Below are positions 62,560 to 64,000 of a DNA stretch of 64,000 bases, piece after piece. Within the stretch, counting starts at the first letter, position 1. The number at the start of each line of letters is the position of its first letter. The notes beneath the pieces were generated by a model. That model searched no databases, was not told the DNA's origin, and worked only from the letters and a program-made list of their open reading frames with translations. The position numbers and the translations under genes are program-made. This stretch comes from Phycisphaera sp. (GTDB lineage: Bacteria > Planctomycetota > Phycisphaerae > Phycisphaerales > Zrk34). The DNA is taken from assembly GCA_016125285.1 (NCBI GenBank), contig WGMA01000067.1:35696-99695 (forward strand), written 5' to 3'.

Positions 62560-63012
62560 ATGGAACGACGGAAGTTTTGTGCCGTGCTCGGCGCGGCTTC
62601 GCTGATGTGGATCAGTTCGTGGGCCTTCGCTGCGGATGTCGACCCGGACAACGCGAAGCTGCAAGGGACGTGGAAGGCGACATCGGTCGTGACCGACGGC
62701 AAGCAGTTCGAGAAGCCGGAAACGATTTTCTTCACGTTCGACGGGGAGAAGTTCGAGTTGAAGAGCGAGACACGCACGCTCAAGGGCACGTTCACGCTCG
62801 ATTCGTCCAAGACGCCGAAGCACCTGAACCAGTACTTCAACGATGACAACGGGGCCGTTCTTGAGTCGAAGGCGATCTACAAGATCGAAGGCGACACGCT
62901 GACGATCTGCGACCACCGGCGCCCCAGCCAGGGCCGCCCGTTCGAGTTCGAATCCACCGAAGGATCGGGCAGGACGCTGATCACGCTGAAGAAGGTCACG
63001 GCGCGCGAATGA
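62560..63012 (+). CDS. Exported TIGR03067-like protein
   Basis: 150 residues from the ATG at 62560. A twin-arginine-like start (MERRKFCAVLGAASLMWISSWAFA) acts as an export signal. The domain of about 120 residues (DNAKLQGTWKATSVVTDGKQ, FTFDGEKFELKSETRTLKGTFTLDSSKTPKHLNQYF, ESKAIYKIEGDTLTICDHRRPSQGRPFEFES) fits the planctomycete TIGR03067 pattern of a small beta-barrel or lipocalin-like domain. Function unknown. Confidence 0.85.
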   Translation: MERRKFCAVLGAASLMWISSWAFAADVDPDNAKLQGTWKATSVVTDGKQFEKPETIFFTFDGEKFELKSETRTLKGTFTLDSSKTPKHLNQYFNDDNGAVLESKAIYKIEGDTLTICDHRRPSQGRPFEFESTEGSGRTLITLKKVTARE

Positions 63013-63031
63013 GGCGTAGCGGCCGGGCGGG

Positions 63032-63547
63032 CTACGCGTGATCCAATCCGCGGGCCAGGCGGTCGACCTGTTTGAGGATCGTGGGGATGCGGTGCTCGCC
63101 GTGCATCGATTCGATGTGGCGGGCCGCATCGTCGACGTCGACGCCCGCGGCGGTGACGTACAGCGGTTGGGCGCTGCCGGCCCGCAAGACGGGTCGGGCG
63201 ATCGACATCGTCTCGACGCCGCGGAACGCCGTCTTCGCCACGCCGACGACGGGCGTCGATTGGCGCAGCGCGTCGTAGAGGTGTGCGCCGAGGCCGTGGC
63301 GACCGGCGTCATCAAGCCAGACGTACCCGTCGATCACCGCCACGTCGACGCGGCCGGACAGCTCCCGCATCACCGCCTCGATGCAGGGCAGCTCCCGCCG
63401 ATAGAACGCGCCCGGCACGTACGCCTCTACGTCCGCGACGCGCACCACGCGCCGCTCACACGCCGCCGCGTCGTCCCACCGCTCGATACCCACACACGCC
63501 GCCGTCGCGCCGTGGTCGTCGTACTGCACATCGAAGCAGGCGATCAT
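63032..63547 (-). CDS. Endonuclease V-like protein
   Basis: 171 residues, shorter than typical endonuclease V (about 220). It keeps the recognisable core: CFDVQYDDHGATAACV (first acidic strand), YVPGAFYRRELPCIEAV, VDVAVIDGYVWLDDAGRHGLGAHLYDAL (catalytic Asp region), VVGVAKTAF and the C-terminal PLYVTAAGVDVDDAA. Endonuclease V cleaves DNA (and RNA) near deaminated inosine for repair. Key acids appear to be retained, but the lost N-terminal part makes activity uncertain. It has a truncated sister at 61367. Confidence 0.8.
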   Translation of the reverse strand: MIACFDVQYDDHGATAACVGIERWDDAAACERRVVRVADVEAYVPGAFYRRELPCIEAVMRELSGRVDVAVIDGYVWLDDAGRHGLGAHLYDALRQSTPVVGVAKTAFRGVETMSIARPVLRAGSAQPLYVTAAGVDVDDAARHIESMHGEHRIPTILKQVDRLARGLDHA

Positions 63548-63631
63548 GGGGAACGATTATCCATGAATGTCGCCATCGGCACACCCGAATGCGGGGTGTC
63601 CGGGGCAGGGTTTGATCGCAAACGGGTGCGC

Positions 63632-63649
63632 CACGGTCCGTAGACCGTG
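63632..63649. repeat. CACGGTC hairpin upstream of the transposase
   Basis: CACGGTC / GACCGTG stem with a CGTA loop, about 50 bp before the REP-associated transposase gene. This is a candidate REP element. Confidence 0.5.
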
Positions 63650-63700
63650 CTCATTCGAACGCGTCGGACATTCCTGGCCACCAATCGACTACAATGCGGC

Positions 63701-64000
63701 ATGCCCGCCTCACCCCGCAAACGCCGCCAGTCGTACAACGTCCCGGGACACGCGCACTTCCTCACGTTCTCGTGCTATCGCCGCTGGCCGATGCTCAACC
63801 GCGACCGCTCGCGTCGCTGGGTGATCGAAGCGATCGACGCTGCGCGGAACACGTTGAATCTCGCCGTGTGGGCCTACGTGATCATGCCCGAACACCTGCA
63901 CCTGCTGATCTATCCCCGCTCGGCGCCGTACGAGATGAAGGACATCCTCACCGCTCTCAAGCGGCCGGTGTCCGACGCCGCCAAGGCGCATCTGATCGAA
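63701..64000 (+). CDS. REP-associated tyrosine transposase (RAYT), 5' part only
   Basis: 100 codons to the window edge, with no stop. It begins MPASPRKRRQSYNVPGHAHFLTFSCYRRWP and carries YVIMPEHLHLLIYP, in which HxH (HLH) is the metal-binding motif of Y1 (HUH) transposases. It probably moves REP-like hairpins. The hairpin at 63632 lies just upstream. Confidence 0.88.
   Translation, partial: MPASPRKRRQSYNVPGHAHFLTFSCYRRWPMLNRDRSRRWVIEAIDAARNTLNLAVWAYVIMPEHLHLLIYPRSAPYEMKDILTALKRPVSDAAKAHLIE

Overview
The window looks like a chromosomal piece of a high-GC member of the Planctomycetota, most likely of the Phycisphaerae type. This placement is an inference from gene content: a secreted DUF1598-like protein, a DUF1080 protein, a TIGR03067-like protein, a prepilin-like protein with an H-x9-DG type C-terminus, a planctomycete-style VWA protein and an EF-hand protein, together with very GC-rich coding and many dispersed palindromic repeats. 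Housekeeping genes (fusA, rph, ychF, aat, rpsB-tsf, rnpB, metH, hslV, uppP) are mixed with secreted or membrane proteins of unknown role. I saw no tRNA, rRNA or CRISPR array.

Layout. 1-7693: the tail of a probable outer-membrane barrel protein, then a tightly packed + strand electron-transfer locus (membrane FAD/2Fe-2S reductase, tetraheme c554-like cytochrome, cyclic-nucleotide-binding/polyferredoxin fusion, b-type membrane protein, decaheme cytochrome). 7850-14662: a repeat lipoprotein, a glycoside hydrolase and three exported proteins. 14702-18406: fusA and a 1.5 kb gene-poor, repeat-filled gap. 18407-19254: two small AT-richer immunity-like genes, each followed by the same 27-nt motif. 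19323-22692: rph, a DUF2203 gene, ychF and aat. 22800-27479: a two-gene SpoIIE/STAS signalling unit, and an AraC regulator divergent from an Old Yellow Enzyme. 27788-34015: DUF1598, STAS-like, AsmA-like and EI24-like genes, then rpsB-tsf. 34071-41426: an FHA-SpoIIE phosphatase, a TlpA-like thioredoxin and several unknowns.

41604-41986 is the RNase P RNA with its own terminator. 42064-45349 holds a VWA protein, a Tat-exported TIM-barrel protein, a ParE-type toxin-antitoxin pair and a metal ABC permease. 45634-49809 holds an EF-hand protein, a trypsin-fold protein lacking its catalytic His, and UppP. 50029-57918 holds metH, DUF4173-like, pilin-like and zinc-ribbon genes, and hslV. 58055-61077 is a rimB-rimK-AstE-like operon on the - strand. 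61367-64000 holds an endonuclease V fragment, DUF1080 and TIGR03067 genes, an intact endonuclease V-like gene, and the start of a REP-associated tyrosine transposase cut by the window edge.

How the genes may work together. The first locus reads as a route for electrons from NAD(P)H through flavin and iron-sulfur centres and a b-type membrane protein to periplasmic multiheme cytochromes, with a ferredoxin subunit that may be gated by a cyclic nucleotide. Two SpoIIE-type phosphatases (one fused to a STAS domain, one to FHA) point to partner-switching regulation. Transposase-linked hairpins and several families of inverted repeats occupy many of the intergenic gaps.
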